NCBI GenBank assembly: GCA_902491515.1 | Contig: CABUIC010000002.1 | Coordinates: 62,001 to 126,000, forward strand | Direction of reading: 5' to 3' | Source: an uncultured Porphyromonadaceae bacterium | GTDB taxonomy: Bacteria > Bacteroidota > Bacteroidia > Bacteroidales > Muribaculaceae | DNA length: 64,000 nt | Shown here: piece after piece, positions 17,929 through 25,811 of the stretch | Layout: the number at the start of each line of letters is the position of its first letter | Position numbering within the stretch: the first letter of the stretch is position 1 | The notes under the pieces: model-generated | Databases searched by the model: none | Told to the model about the DNA's origin: nothing | Seen by the model: the letters and a program-made list of their open reading frames with translations, nothing else | Position numbers and translations under genes: made by a program

Positions 17929-18429
17929 CTATGAATTTTTAGAATTAATATACTGTTTCCTTAATTTATCCATTCCGGATTTATATCTGGATTTGGCAGT
18001 AGACTGAGGAATGGAAAGTATACTGCTGATTTCGACAAACGACAGACCATCAATCACATTCATCATTATTACCTCCGCTTCTCTCTTTGGCAACACCTCC
18101 AGACATTTATTAATTCGGATAGTTTCCTCAAGGTCGAGTCCGTTTTCACCTTCGTCTTCCACGTCTATCAAATCTATATCCACGAAGTTCGGGTTCCTTG
18201 TTCTCGACAAGTCGACACAAAGACGATAAACGATACGGAACAAATAGGCCCTTACAGCACCGGAATCGATGCGGGGAGGGACTTTCTCAAGGAAGCGGAG
18301 CACAGCATCGAAGACTATATCCTCAGCTTGGGCGTGATTTCCAAGACGAAAAAAAGCAAAGCGCACAAGATAATCGAGATTGTTCCCGATTATATTGTCG
18401 ATTGTCTCTTGTCCCTTCTTTTTGAACAT
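17929..18429 (-). CDS. ECF-type RNA polymerase sigma factor
   Basis: 166 residues. Sigma region 2 lies at about 15-80 (FFRLGNHAQAEDIVFDAVLRFLEK) and region 4 at about 110-160 (LPKREAEVIMMNVIDGLSFVEISSILSIPQSTAKSRYKSGMDKLRK). It heads the operon with the membrane protein and the barrel receptor, so it presumably controls this operon and other targets. I find no TAnnTTTG box upstream, which fits transcription by an alternative sigma factor, possibly itself. Confidence 0.92.
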   Translation of the reverse strand: MFKKKGQETIDNIIGNNLDYLVRFAFFRLGNHAQAEDIVFDAVLRFLEKVPPRIDSGAVRAYLFRIVYRLCVDLSRTRNPNFVDIDLIDVEDEGENGLDLEETIRINKCLEVLPKREAEVIMMNVIDGLSFVEISSILSIPQSTAKSRYKSGMDKLRKQYINSKNS

Positions 18430-18520
18430 AGCCTGAGTGTTTTGATAATTCTCATAAGTAAAGACGGAATTTTACCTTAAAAGACGAGCTCAGGCAGTTA
18501 AAAAAAGCAAAGAGGCGGGG

Positions 18521-19504
18521 TCAGTGGGAGGGGTTGCTGTAGGCTTCGATGCGGGTGCGGATGTTCTGGCGGAGGCACTCGCTGTAGAGCCAGGGCTCGG
18601 CGCCGTGGTAATCGCCGACGTTGAGAACGTCGAGGATATTCGGGAGGTAACTGCCGTCAAAGCCTTGGAGAACCAGCACTTTATGGGGTTCGGAGAGTGT
18701 GACGGTTATAGTATCGTTGAGGACCGCAGGCGTGCAATCCGTTCTCCAGTTCACCGGATTGATGCACATTACCGTGGGCTCGCTCACAACCGGCTTGATA
18801 TATTCCACGTCAGATACGGAGTTATAACATATCGTCACACCCGTGTCGTCGGGCCCCTGAGCGGCCTTGATCCAAGGAGCCGCGGCCACATCGCCCGGAG
18901 TGACCTTATATCCCATCACATATGCCGCTACCATGCGTTCCCGCTGTTCCGGGGAAAGGATTTTCATCAGCTCCACCACGGATTTGCCTCCCTGACTGAA
19001 ACCGGCGAGAATGAAGGGCCTGCCCTGATTGAAGTGCTCGATATAATGGCGGAAAGCGTTCCGGACGTCTACGAAGGCCACATCGTCATAACGACGGCTG
19101 ATCGTGTCCTCGTTTAAGGTGGCCCATGAATCGAGGGTAATATGCCGGTAGTGAGGAGAATAGAAATAGTTACCGTCGGCCATATATTCCGCCACTCCGG
19201 CCATCTCCTGCTCTACATCCGAACGGTGTACCGGATTGGAAGGGTCCGCCCAGTGGGACACGCGGCCGTCCGGAGTCGTCCAGTCGAATTCCCAGGTCGA
19301 GGGGATATAGAAGACGTCGACGCCATGCGAGCCGTTTTCGGTCGTGATGTGCCACATTTCCGGTTCGGAATAATCGGGCACAGGCGGAACATATACGTCT
19401 TCACGAGGCGCAGGATCCGCGGAGGCGCAGGCGGCCATGAGCAGGACGGCGGAAAGAACCGTCATCACAAAAATACGCGAGTCAGAGAAAGAGAAAAACT
19501 TCAT
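18521..19504 (-). CDS. DUF3089-like lipoprotein, alpha/beta hydrolase fold
   Basis: 327 residues with a lipoprotein signal (lipid-modified Cys26 in LMAAC). The N-terminal part VDVFYIPSTWEF, the central FILAGFSQGG nucleophile elbow (Ser170) and a C-terminal GDYHGAEPWLYSECLRQN block match the DUF3089 family, an alpha/beta hydrolase group of unknown substrate. It would sit in the envelope facing the periplasm or the surface. Promoter TATCTTTG at 19543-19536; the gene is monocistronic and divergent from the DUF3298-like gene. Confidence 0.85.
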   Translation of the reverse strand: MKFFSFSDSRIFVMTVLSAVLLMAACASADPAPREDVYVPPVPDYSEPEMWHITTENGSHGVDVFYIPSTWEFDWTTPDGRVSHWADPSNPVHRSDVEQEMAGVAEYMADGNYFYSPHYRHITLDSWATLNEDTISRRYDDVAFVDVRNAFRHYIEHFNQGRPFILAGFSQGGKSVVELMKILSPEQRERMVAAYVMGYKVTPGDVAAAPWIKAAQGPDDTGVTICYNSVSDVEYIKPVVSEPTVMCINPVNWRTDCTPAVLNDTITVTLSEPHKVLVLQGFDGSYLPNILDVLNVGDYHGAEPWLYSECLRQNIRTRIEAYSNPSH

Positions 19505-19535
19505 ATGGGAAACAGATCAGTGGGCAAATACTGTG

Positions 19536-19573
19536 CAAAGATAATGGATATTTCGCGAAAAAAAGGTATTTTT
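19536..19573. promoter_or_regulatory. Divergent promoter pair between two lipoprotein genes
   Basis: TATCTTTG on the minus strand at 19543-19536 serves the DUF3089-like gene, and TATTTTTG on the plus strand at 19566-19573 serves the DUF3298-like gene with a leader of about 90 bases. Confidence 0.5.
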
Positions 19574-19672
19574 GCGCGCTATTGGCATTCTTTGCCGATT
19601 TAAGCGCCTTTCCTGCGAACAATTCACCTTAGAAGATTATTATATCTTATGAGTACTTTCAACTTGATTCTT

Positions 19673-20524
19673 ATGAAAACCAAGACCCGCATCAATCTCA
19701 TGACAGGTTGCGCTCTGTCCTTAATCCTCGGGGCGGCCGCAGTAGGTTGCACCAAAGCGGAGGTGTCCGGGACTGACGCCGAAAAAAGCGACACCGACAC
19801 CCGCATTGCCTTCAGCACAATAAGCCGGACCGCGGCCTATTCTCTTCCCGGGACAGACACGCTCTTCGAGATGGACCACGACGCCGTATTCGCGGCACAG
19901 GCGAGCCTGCTGATACCGACCTACGTCAGCGGCTCAGAGGTGAACAAGCTCCGGAACGCCATCCTTGAGGAAGCTCTCGGCACAGGAAACGGACTGGACC
20001 CGCAAAGGGACCTCGACAATTACATCAAGGCGACCGTCGACTCTCTGGGCTATCCTTCGCCGGAACTCGTGCCCGATACAGTGAACGTAAGCGATGCCGA
20101 CGGAGTGCTGATGCTCAGCGGAACGGTGGCCGGAATGTCGCCACGGCTTCTCTCCTATGCAGTCACCACTTATTTCTATCCCGTCCACGCGGCCAACGGC
20201 TCGACAGACCTGGGCTATGTAAACTATGACTTCACAAGCGGGAAAGTCCTTCGGTTAAGCGACATATTCACGGAGGAGGGTCTGAAGGCCCTTCCCGCGG
20301 TGATTGCCGGGCAGGCCAAGAAGACGTGCCCCGACGCTGAAATCACGGCACTTCCCTCCCGAGGAAGCTATTACGTGGACTACGAGGGCCGGATAGTTTT
20401 CGTCTATCAGCAAGGCGAGGTGTGCTACCGCGCCGCCGGAGCTGTCACGGCATCGTTCTATCCGCAGGAGCTGTCGCAGTACATGACTCCCGAGGGCCGC
20501 GACGCGCTTCTGACGTCCTTCTGA
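19673..20524 (+). CDS. DUF3298/DUF4163-like lipoprotein
   Basis: 283 residues from the ATG at 19673, chosen over 19649 because it places a regular lipoprotein signal (lipobox AAVGC) at the N-terminus. The C-terminal half, with TYFYPVHAANGSTDLGYVNYDFTSGKVLRLSDIF and a final YPQELSQYMTPEG, resembles the DUF3298 domain seen in RsiV-like proteins. RsiV-type domains can bind lysozyme, but nothing here shows this. It is followed by a hairpin terminator at 20577-20597 and stands alone. Confidence 0.8.
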   Translation: MKTKTRINLMTGCALSLILGAAAVGCTKAEVSGTDAEKSDTDTRIAFSTISRTAAYSLPGTDTLFEMDHDAVFAAQASLLIPTYVSGSEVNKLRNAILEEALGTGNGLDPQRDLDNYIKATVDSLGYPSPELVPDTVNVSDADGVLMLSGTVAGMSPRLLSYAVTTYFYPVHAANGSTDLGYVNYDFTSGKVLRLSDIFTEEGLKALPAVIAGQAKKTCPDAEITALPSRGSYYVDYEGRIVFVYQQGEVCYRAAGAVTASFYPQELSQYMTPEGRDALLTSF

Positions 20525-20576
20525 AAAACAAATCAAAGATCAAGAGCCGGAGAATTCCGGTTCAGCCATTCGTTGC

Positions 20577-20597
20577 GGACGCGCCATTGGCGCGTCC
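20577..20597 (+). terminator. Terminator of the DUF3298-like gene
   Basis: Perfect 9-bp GC stem GGACGCGCC/GGCGCGTCC with an ATT loop, followed by CGCTTATTTTC. Confidence 0.7.
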
Positions 20598-20988
20598 CGC
20601 TTATTTTCTACAAGTTACAATAAGGACTTGCGGAATTTTCTCTTCCTAAACAGATTTTGGTTTACCATCTTTTTGCGGTGGTCCTTGGAGGGCCCGGAAA
20701 GCTGCTTTTCAGTGCGACATGGTTGTCCGCAGGACTCGGAAACTTCACTCTGCGACGGCTCCTCCCCGCCATCAGGGTTCTTCGCCCGCGCTCCGATTAT
20801 TGCGTCGACGTAGGGGGCTGTGCCTTTGGGAAGATGTTCCGCCGAGGGGGTGCCGGTCTTGCCAATACGCTTGCGGGCGGTAGCGCCCACAAGGAAAGCG
20901 ATTCCAAGGCGCCGGGTCATTTCGCGGAACTTCATTATGAAGAAACGAGTGGCGCCGGCTTTTCCATACCATTCGGAAAGATAAAAAT
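20598..20988. other. Region with an unassigned minus-strand ORF
   Basis: About 390 bp between two hairpins. A minus-strand ORF (20615-21037; internal ATG at about 20935, MKFREMTRRLG) could encode a basic, Ser- and Lys-rich peptide of about 106 residues. Its longer form starts inside the terminator hairpin, which argues against that start. No domain, signal or promoter is recognised. The opposite strand also has an ORF of 127 codons across the same bases, so neither is convincing. Confidence 0.25.
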
Positions 20989-21032
20989 ACGTGAAAAGGC
21001 AGATAATCAGAAGATTATCCGCCTTTTCACGT
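20989..21032 (-). terminator. Strong hairpin ending the CHAT/FHA/RyR operon
   Basis: 20-bp stem (20989-21008 with 21013-21032, one mismatch) and a four-base loop, beginning 20 bp after the stop of the last operon gene. On the minus strand it is followed by ATTTTTAT. It can act as an intrinsic terminator. Confidence 0.8.
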
Positions 21033-21052
21033 GCCAATGAATTTAGTTGTTC

Positions 21053-22333
21053 TTATTTCTGCTGTGCGGCCTTTTGCTTAGCCGCGGCCGGGGCCGCGCC
21101 TCCGGATGAGGGGGCCATGAGGCCGTAATGCTTGAGACCGGTGGAGATAGCGGTCCTGTAGGAAGTCTTGACGATGTTCATGCCTTGCTGGTTCCAGAGA
21201 GTCTCGAAATATTCGCGGACCTCGTTGCTCCTGTTCTGCATCTTCCGCATTCGCGAATAGTCCTCGCGCCATCGTTTTGCCTTCTCGCTGTCGGGGTCGA
21301 AGGAACACTGCTCGCGCACCTTCACCTTGATATTGTACTCGCCCGTACCCCACATCCGCTTGCCGTTGTCAAGAGGCATGAACGAGCGGGGCACGACAAA
21401 GCATTCGCCCTCGACATTCACGAGGTTGCGGGCGAGGAATGCCTGACGCTCGGCCTCCGGAAGCTTCTCGGCACGCGCGATTTCCGCGGAGCGGGAGTAC
21501 TTGTAGGCTGTGACGTTGTCGGGAATATTGACGGAGAGACGGAATTTTCCGAGCTCGACATCGCGGTGGACCTGGACAGCCTCGTTGATCCACGAGGAAG
21601 AGATGTCGAAGTCAATGCCAACGCGGAGATTCTCGCGGTCGTCGAAAGAGAAACCGTTTCCTCCGGGACGCACGATGGTGTCGCCCTTGACCTCGGCTTT
21701 GCCCTTCTTTATTTCCTTCATCACGCGGATGCCGTTTGCGGCGACATTGGGGAGATGGCAGGAATAGGGATAGAAAGCGAGAGTGTCGAGCACGAGATTG
21801 AACTTGGAATGACGGAAAAGATTGTCGAGCCGGGAACGGTCGATGCTGCAGGCCATGTAGATAACCTCATGGCCGTTGCGGATTCCCCGAATCTCGATGC
21901 CGTTGAAATTGATGTCGGAGGGGTCGAGAGCGCCGAGCTCGGAGTTTCTGGCATAGAAGTCCTTGAGGCCGCGGATGCTGGTGATACTGTCGGTATAGTT
22001 GTTCTCGCGCTGAATCATCTCCATCCACTCGCGTTTCTGCCGCTTCCGCATCTGCACGAGGTTGAAGGTCTCGGAAACGATGACGTCGACGGCGCTTGCC
22101 ACAAGGCCGAAGCCCACGGCTTGCCCTATTTCGGCGATTACGCCGCGGTCGTCGGCGGAGCCGTTGAGCTCGCGCATAGTTGATGAAATGCGGTCTCTCA
22201 TTACGGGGTCCATCTCGCGGACGGAGACCTCCCAGGAATCGACTTCAGCGCCGGGAGCGGACTGCGGGGCGGCTGGGAAAGCGAATAAAGATGCCGCAAG
22301 GATGGCGGCGACTGATTTTCGTAGATTTGTCAT
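21053..22333 (-). CDS. Exported protein of unknown function, last gene of the CHAT/FHA/RyR operon
   Basis: 426 residues with a signal peptide (about 1-23). Residues about 67-90 (IGQAVGFGLVASAVDVIVSET) are hydrophobic enough for a membrane-associated helix. A Lys/Arg-rich coiled segment follows (QMRKRQKREWMEMIQRE). The C-terminus is low complexity (GGAAPAAAKQKAAQQK). I recognise no family. It begins 15 bp after the CHAT part, so it is cotranscribed and probably a structural or substrate component of the same system. It is followed by a strong hairpin. Confidence 0.75.
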   Translation of the reverse strand: MTNLRKSVAAILAASLFAFPAAPQSAPGAEVDSWEVSVREMDPVMRDRISSTMRELNGSADDRGVIAEIGQAVGFGLVASAVDVIVSETFNLVQMRKRQKREWMEMIQRENNYTDSITSIRGLKDFYARNSELGALDPSDINFNGIEIRGIRNGHEVIYMACSIDRSRLDNLFRHSKFNLVLDTLAFYPYSCHLPNVAANGIRVMKEIKKGKAEVKGDTIVRPGGNGFSFDDRENLRVGIDFDISSSWINEAVQVHRDVELGKFRLSVNIPDNVTAYKYSRSAEIARAEKLPEAERQAFLARNLVNVEGECFVVPRSFMPLDNGKRMWGTGEYNIKVKVREQCSFDPDSEKAKRWREDYSRMRKMQNRSNEVREYFETLWNQQGMNIVKTSYRTAISTGLKHYGLMAPSSGGAAPAAAKQKAAQQK

Positions 22334-22348
22334 ATATAAGGATTGGTT

Positions 22349-22960
22349 TTATTCCAGGGCATCGATGAGTATAACAGCGTGAGTATACTGCGGAAGGTTG
22401 TAATATGGCACGGAGGCCGTAGGCACGGCTTTACCTGATAGAGTGGCGGGATCGAAGACATATACGCTTTCCGACTCGACGAGGCCGAGCTGCTCGTCGG
22501 AAATCTTTCCTTCCATGAGGTCACGGCGAGCGTTGCGGAAAGCCTGATGAAGCGTCTCGCCCTTTGAGAGGCGGGAATAGAAGGAAGTCATGAGGCGCGA
22601 AGTGGCGTCGGACTGGACGCTCCAGAGCGAGAGAAGCATGGCGCCGACACCGGCGTTCTTGAGTCCGCGCTGGAGACCGTAAACCCCGTCGGCAGTAACT
22701 ACACCCAGACCCGTCTGGCAGGCCGACATGGTGAACAGCCGGCAGTCGGAGAGATCAAGGGAGGCAAGCTCGCGCGCGGAAATAAGGCCGTCGTAATATT
22801 TCCCGGCATCGTAAGCGGAATTCTGGACGCAGGGATTCACACCCGTGAGGCCGAGGACTGAGGACGACAGGGCATCGTCGCTGACCGCGGGCCTGAGGTC
22901 CGACTCGAAACTGAGGTGCTCCTTTGTGGAGAGTGATATGCCGTGGGTACTTACGAGCAC
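22349..22960 (-). CDS. CHAT protease domain, C-terminal part (separated from the TPR part by a frameshift)
   Basis: In frame from a GTG at 22960, this continues the protein encoded upstream. It has the CHAT (caspase-like) catalytic pair: His in VSTHG (residue 6) and Cys81 in TMSACQTG, with GVYGLQRGLKNAGVGAMLLSLWSVQSDAT after the Cys, as is usual in the family. The upstream frame is at -1 relative to this one; re-reading one C in the CGCCCG run joins them as ...FRPVLVSTHG, exactly the expected sequence. Without that shift the protease has no catalytic dyad. The ORF could also be translated separately by restart at the overlapping GTG, but it would then lack the N-terminal half of the fold. Confidence 0.8.
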   Translation of the reverse strand: MLVSTHGISLSTKEHLSFESDLRPAVSDDALSSSVLGLTGVNPCVQNSAYDAGKYYDGLISARELASLDLSDCRLFTMSACQTGLGVVTADGVYGLQRGLKNAGVGAMLLSLWSVQSDATSRLMTSFYSRLSKGETLHQAFRNARRDLMEGKISDEQLGLVESESVYVFDPATLSGKAVPTASVPYYNLPQYTHAVILIDALE

Positions 22961-24543
22961 GGGCGGAAACGTGGCGTCAGGCGGCGGAATGCGCCCTCGG
23001 TGGCGAAAATGCCCCGCTGACGGACGTCGTCAGGCATGTTCCTCATCTTTGCAATCTTTCGGGCCTCGTCCGTTTCCTCGCCGAGGAGCGGGAAATCGTA
23101 GTGCAGGAAGGTTATGTAAGCGTCCCGGTCGTTGTCCGAGGCCGCTTCGGGCGAGGGATTAGTATAGTAGTCGATGTCGCCGAAGAGGAGCATGGGGTCA
23201 GTGGCGGAGAATGAGCGGGACTCGGAGCCGCGCTCCATAAGGCGGCGGGTGGACGTCAGGCGACGGGCCTCGACCGTCGAATCGGGAAGGACGTATTCTA
23301 TCGCTATATTATGATAACAGCCGTCGGGGGCGAAAAATACCGTTTTGGCATCGCCGAGGGCTTTTCTCAGCTCGGGAGTCCAGACGAGACCGGCGAGACG
23401 GTCGCCCCGGTAGACGCGGTCCTTGTTCCAGCGCTCGCCGTCGTCAATATCCGAACCAAAAAGGCCGTCGATTCTGCCGGGCGCGGGCTGAAAGACCCAG
23501 CGGGGCCTGTCTCCGTGTCGCAGCACAAGCGCACCCATTCGGGGAAGCCCGCGGAAGGGCATGTACTGGACGAATTCGACAGCAGCCTCCCCCTTTCGGA
23601 GCTTAGAGCGGATATCGCGCCAGGTGTATGACAGACTTTTGAGCTGCCGGGCCGAGGGCGAGCCCTCCGGGGCCGAACCGGTGTCGAGCTGGAGAAGGAG
23701 CCCCTTGGCGAAGAGCGTGAGGTCATACAGAAACTCGGGGTCGGCGTCCTCCAGGGCGTATGCGTCGGTGACGAAAGGCCTTATCATCATCCAGTACTCC
23801 TCGCGTTGGCCGGAATTCATCTGCCTGAAGTTTTCGAGGGCATATTTTTTCTGCATGTCGAAGAATTCCCGGTAGGCCTTGACGAGCTCGCCGGCGGGAG
23901 CTCCGGAAAGGCCGAGAATCTTGGCCTGCATGCGTCGCGCGCGGGCATAGTCGAGCGACTTGCGGTCGGAGAAGGAGCCGATTGCCGAGGCCGCGAGAGT
24001 CCTGGCTTCGGTGAAGCGCCCGAGACGCGCGAGGGTTATGGCCTTCTGCATCTCAAGGGAGTTCCACTCCGTATCGCCCGGCTCGTAGATGCCCGTAGTA
24101 TCGTAATAATCAAGGGCAAGGTCGAGATACTGGAGAGCCTCGTAGTAACGTCCGGTCTTGTAGAAGAGCTGAGCGAGCTCGAGATATAACAGGGCATTGG
24201 TGGAAAAGCGCTGGGCTTTATAGCTTATGGCCTGCCGGAAGAATCTCTCAGCGAGCATAAAAGACAAGGAGTCGCCGGCACAGCCCCTGAGGTATTCGAT
24301 GTCGCCCCGGAGCTTTGTGAGAGATGCGAGCATCTCGCGACGGTCCGGGCCGGCGGGATCGAGCGCGTCGAAGGTGGCGCTTACCTCTTCGGTCAGGCGC
24401 CTGATTTCCGATGTCTGGCCCTTGAGATAGGCCCGGTTGGCGAGGGAGACAAGGCTGTCGAAACGGACTTCGAGGGCCTCGCGGTCGAGGGCTGATGCGC
24501 CGAGGGAGAGACTTAGTAAACAGATTATGAGCAGACGCCTCAT
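22951..24543 (-). CDS. Secreted TPR protein with N-terminal half of a CHAT domain (frameshifted gene)
   Basis: 530 residues: signal peptide (about 1-18), then helical TPR-like repeats from about 75 to 240 (YLELAQLFYKTGRYYEALQYLDLALDYY is a clear unit), then the first half of a CHAT domain from about 320, ending in a short out-of-frame tail at a stop directly before the catalytic His. The 22349-22960 ORF supplies the rest. CHAT proteases are caspase relatives that cleave specific proteins, for instance in type III CRISPR craspase and gasdermin systems. Here the signal peptide predicts periplasmic or surface location, which is less usual. It overlaps the upstream gene by 4 bp. Confidence 0.82.
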   Translation of the reverse strand: MRRLLIICLLSLSLGASALDREALEVRFDSLVSLANRAYLKGQTSEIRRLTEEVSATFDALDPAGPDRREMLASLTKLRGDIEYLRGCAGDSLSFMLAERFFRQAISYKAQRFSTNALLYLELAQLFYKTGRYYEALQYLDLALDYYDTTGIYEPGDTEWNSLEMQKAITLARLGRFTEARTLAASAIGSFSDRKSLDYARARRMQAKILGLSGAPAGELVKAYREFFDMQKKYALENFRQMNSGQREEYWMMIRPFVTDAYALEDADPEFLYDLTLFAKGLLLQLDTGSAPEGSPSARQLKSLSYTWRDIRSKLRKGEAAVEFVQYMPFRGLPRMGALVLRHGDRPRWVFQPAPGRIDGLFGSDIDDGERWNKDRVYRGDRLAGLVWTPELRKALGDAKTVFFAPDGCYHNIAIEYVLPDSTVEARRLTSTRRLMERGSESRSFSATDPMLLFGDIDYYTNPSPEAASDNDRDAYITFLHYDFPLLGEETDEARKIAKMRNMPDDVRQRGIFATEGAFRRLTPRFRPCS

Positions 24544-25160
24544 TTGCGGGAATTGTAGTTAAAGATAGCGAAAGAGCGGGGCTTGTCCGAAGAGTTCGTG
24601 ATTGTAATTTTCACGGTTTCGCCCTCGCGGACCTTGCCGGTGAACACGCAGGCATCCTTGGTCTCGGTCATGTCCAGAGCGCGGCTTCCGGCTGAGACAG
24701 TAAACTTCAGCCCCGCAGACTTCCGGGAGTCGAAAGGCATAAGGACGAAGCACTGCTCGCCTGAGCGGGCGCGGAGGGTATAGCTGAGGGTCGATGAGGC
24801 CTTGACGGCACGCTCATAGAGGGAGTAGCAGAAGTTGGGGTTCTCGCCGTTGAGCATGTTTCCGGTAGACGTCTCGAAGCGGCGCTTCTGTTCGGCCGCG
24901 GCGAGCATCCTGTTGAGCCTGAAGCCGGGAACGCGGTCTGAAGCCCGGCATTCGGCGGAGGCGTCGGCGGCCTTTAGTTCATTCATGGGGGTCCACGCCT
25001 TGTCGGCGCTCATGGTCTCGGTGGCTTTTTCAAAAGCATCCCGGCCGCCTGAGCGCAGGCTGCGCACGGCATCCATAAGCTTGGAGAGCTCGGCATCCTG
25101 CGCAAGGACAGATGAAGACGATACAAGAATTAAAAAGAACAGATTCAGGAGTTTCTTCAT
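24540..25160 (-). CDS. Small exported protein of unknown function
   Basis: 206 residues with a signal peptide ending near VLAQDAE. The N-terminal half is helical and charged; the C-terminal half (LRARSGEQCFVLMPFDSRKSAGLKFTVSAGSRAL...) looks like a beta-sandwich and ends with ITNSSDKPRSFAIFNYNSRK, a form seen in carbohydrate- or protein-binding beta domains. No family recognised. It overlaps the TPR-CHAT gene by 4 bp and follows the pseudokinase gene by 3 bp, so it belongs to the same operon. It could be a periplasmic partner or substrate of the proteases (inference). Confidence 0.75.
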   Translation of the reverse strand: MKKLLNLFFLILVSSSSVLAQDAELSKLMDAVRSLRSGGRDAFEKATETMSADKAWTPMNELKAADASAECRASDRVPGFRLNRMLAAAEQKRRFETSTGNMLNGENPNFCYSLYERAVKASSTLSYTLRARSGEQCFVLMPFDSRKSAGLKFTVSAGSRALDMTETKDACVFTGKVREGETVKITITNSSDKPRSFAIFNYNSRK

Positions 25161-25163
25161 GTT

Positions 25164-25811
25164 TCAATCGATTTTTTCCGGCCACAGAGCCTCGAGCTCA
25201 TCATCGTGGAGAGCCGCCGGGCACCCTTTCAGCTCCGGCTTCAGGGCGGGGACGGGGTCAGGGAGCTTTCCGAGAGCCTCGATAGCCATATTGTATATTT
25301 CTTTGACTTCAGGACGGGCTGAAGGTTCAAATGAAAGGCAACGATTAATCAGGGCCGACAGTCCGGACCAGGAGCGGCGCAGGGTCGGCACCGGAGTGGA
25401 CGGCCCCTGAGCGGCGCCGCCGAGGCCGTAGAACACAGGGCATCCGAGCACGAGGAAAAACACGCTTGCCCCCAGCGCCCAGACGGGCTCGTAGCCTTCA
25501 GGGGCGGTGAAAGCGGGGTCTTGGCTCCGGCTCCACGGGCTGAGCCTGAAAGCGCCGTCCCGATCGATGAGAATATGGGCCGGGCAGACCGGCGTGGCGG
25601 AATTGTTCTCAAGTTCCCGCGCGACATCGGCAAGGAGAGTCCAGGCCGTCCTTTCGTCGGCTTCTCCGGCGAGAGGGGCTACATCGCGCTCGGGGAAAAA
25701 GTCCATGCGCCTTTCATCCTCGCCGGGAGCCGTCTTCACGGCCTGAAGAGCCCCGCCGGCACCGGCGCAGACGGAAATGGTATATTTCGGACCTTTGTGG
25801 ATGATTTTCAT
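25164..25811 (-). CDS. Degenerate protein kinase (pseudokinase)
   Basis: 215 residues with no signal peptide or membrane helix. Its central and C-terminal parts follow the order of a Ser/Thr kinase C-lobe: HILIDRDG (79-86, catalytic-loop remnant without HRD), FRLSPW where DFG should be (88-93), TAPEGYEPVWALGASVFFLVLG (102-123, APE motif and helix F) and LINRCLSFEPSARPEVKEI (154-172, the usual CL..dP..RP ending). The N-lobe is very short, and the glycine loop and the catalytic Asp residues are missing, so catalysis is unlikely. It shares an ATGA overlap with the FHA-protease gene, which suggests a scaffold or regulator for that FHA domain. Confidence 0.65.
   Translation of the reverse strand: MKIIHKGPKYTISVCAGAGGALQAVKTAPGEDERRMDFFPERDVAPLAGEADERTAWTLLADVARELENNSATPVCPAHILIDRDGAFRLSPWSRSQDPAFTAPEGYEPVWALGASVFFLVLGCPVFYGLGGAAQGPSTPVPTLRRSWSGLSALINRCLSFEPSARPEVKEIYNMAIEALGKLPDPVPALKPELKGCPAALHDDELEALWPEKID

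Noticed and set aside
21128..22183. 351-codon plus frame opposite the last gene of the CHAT operon
   Set aside because: The minus frame has a signal peptide, correct operon spacing and a terminator; the plus frame is Glu/Val-rich shadow sequence.
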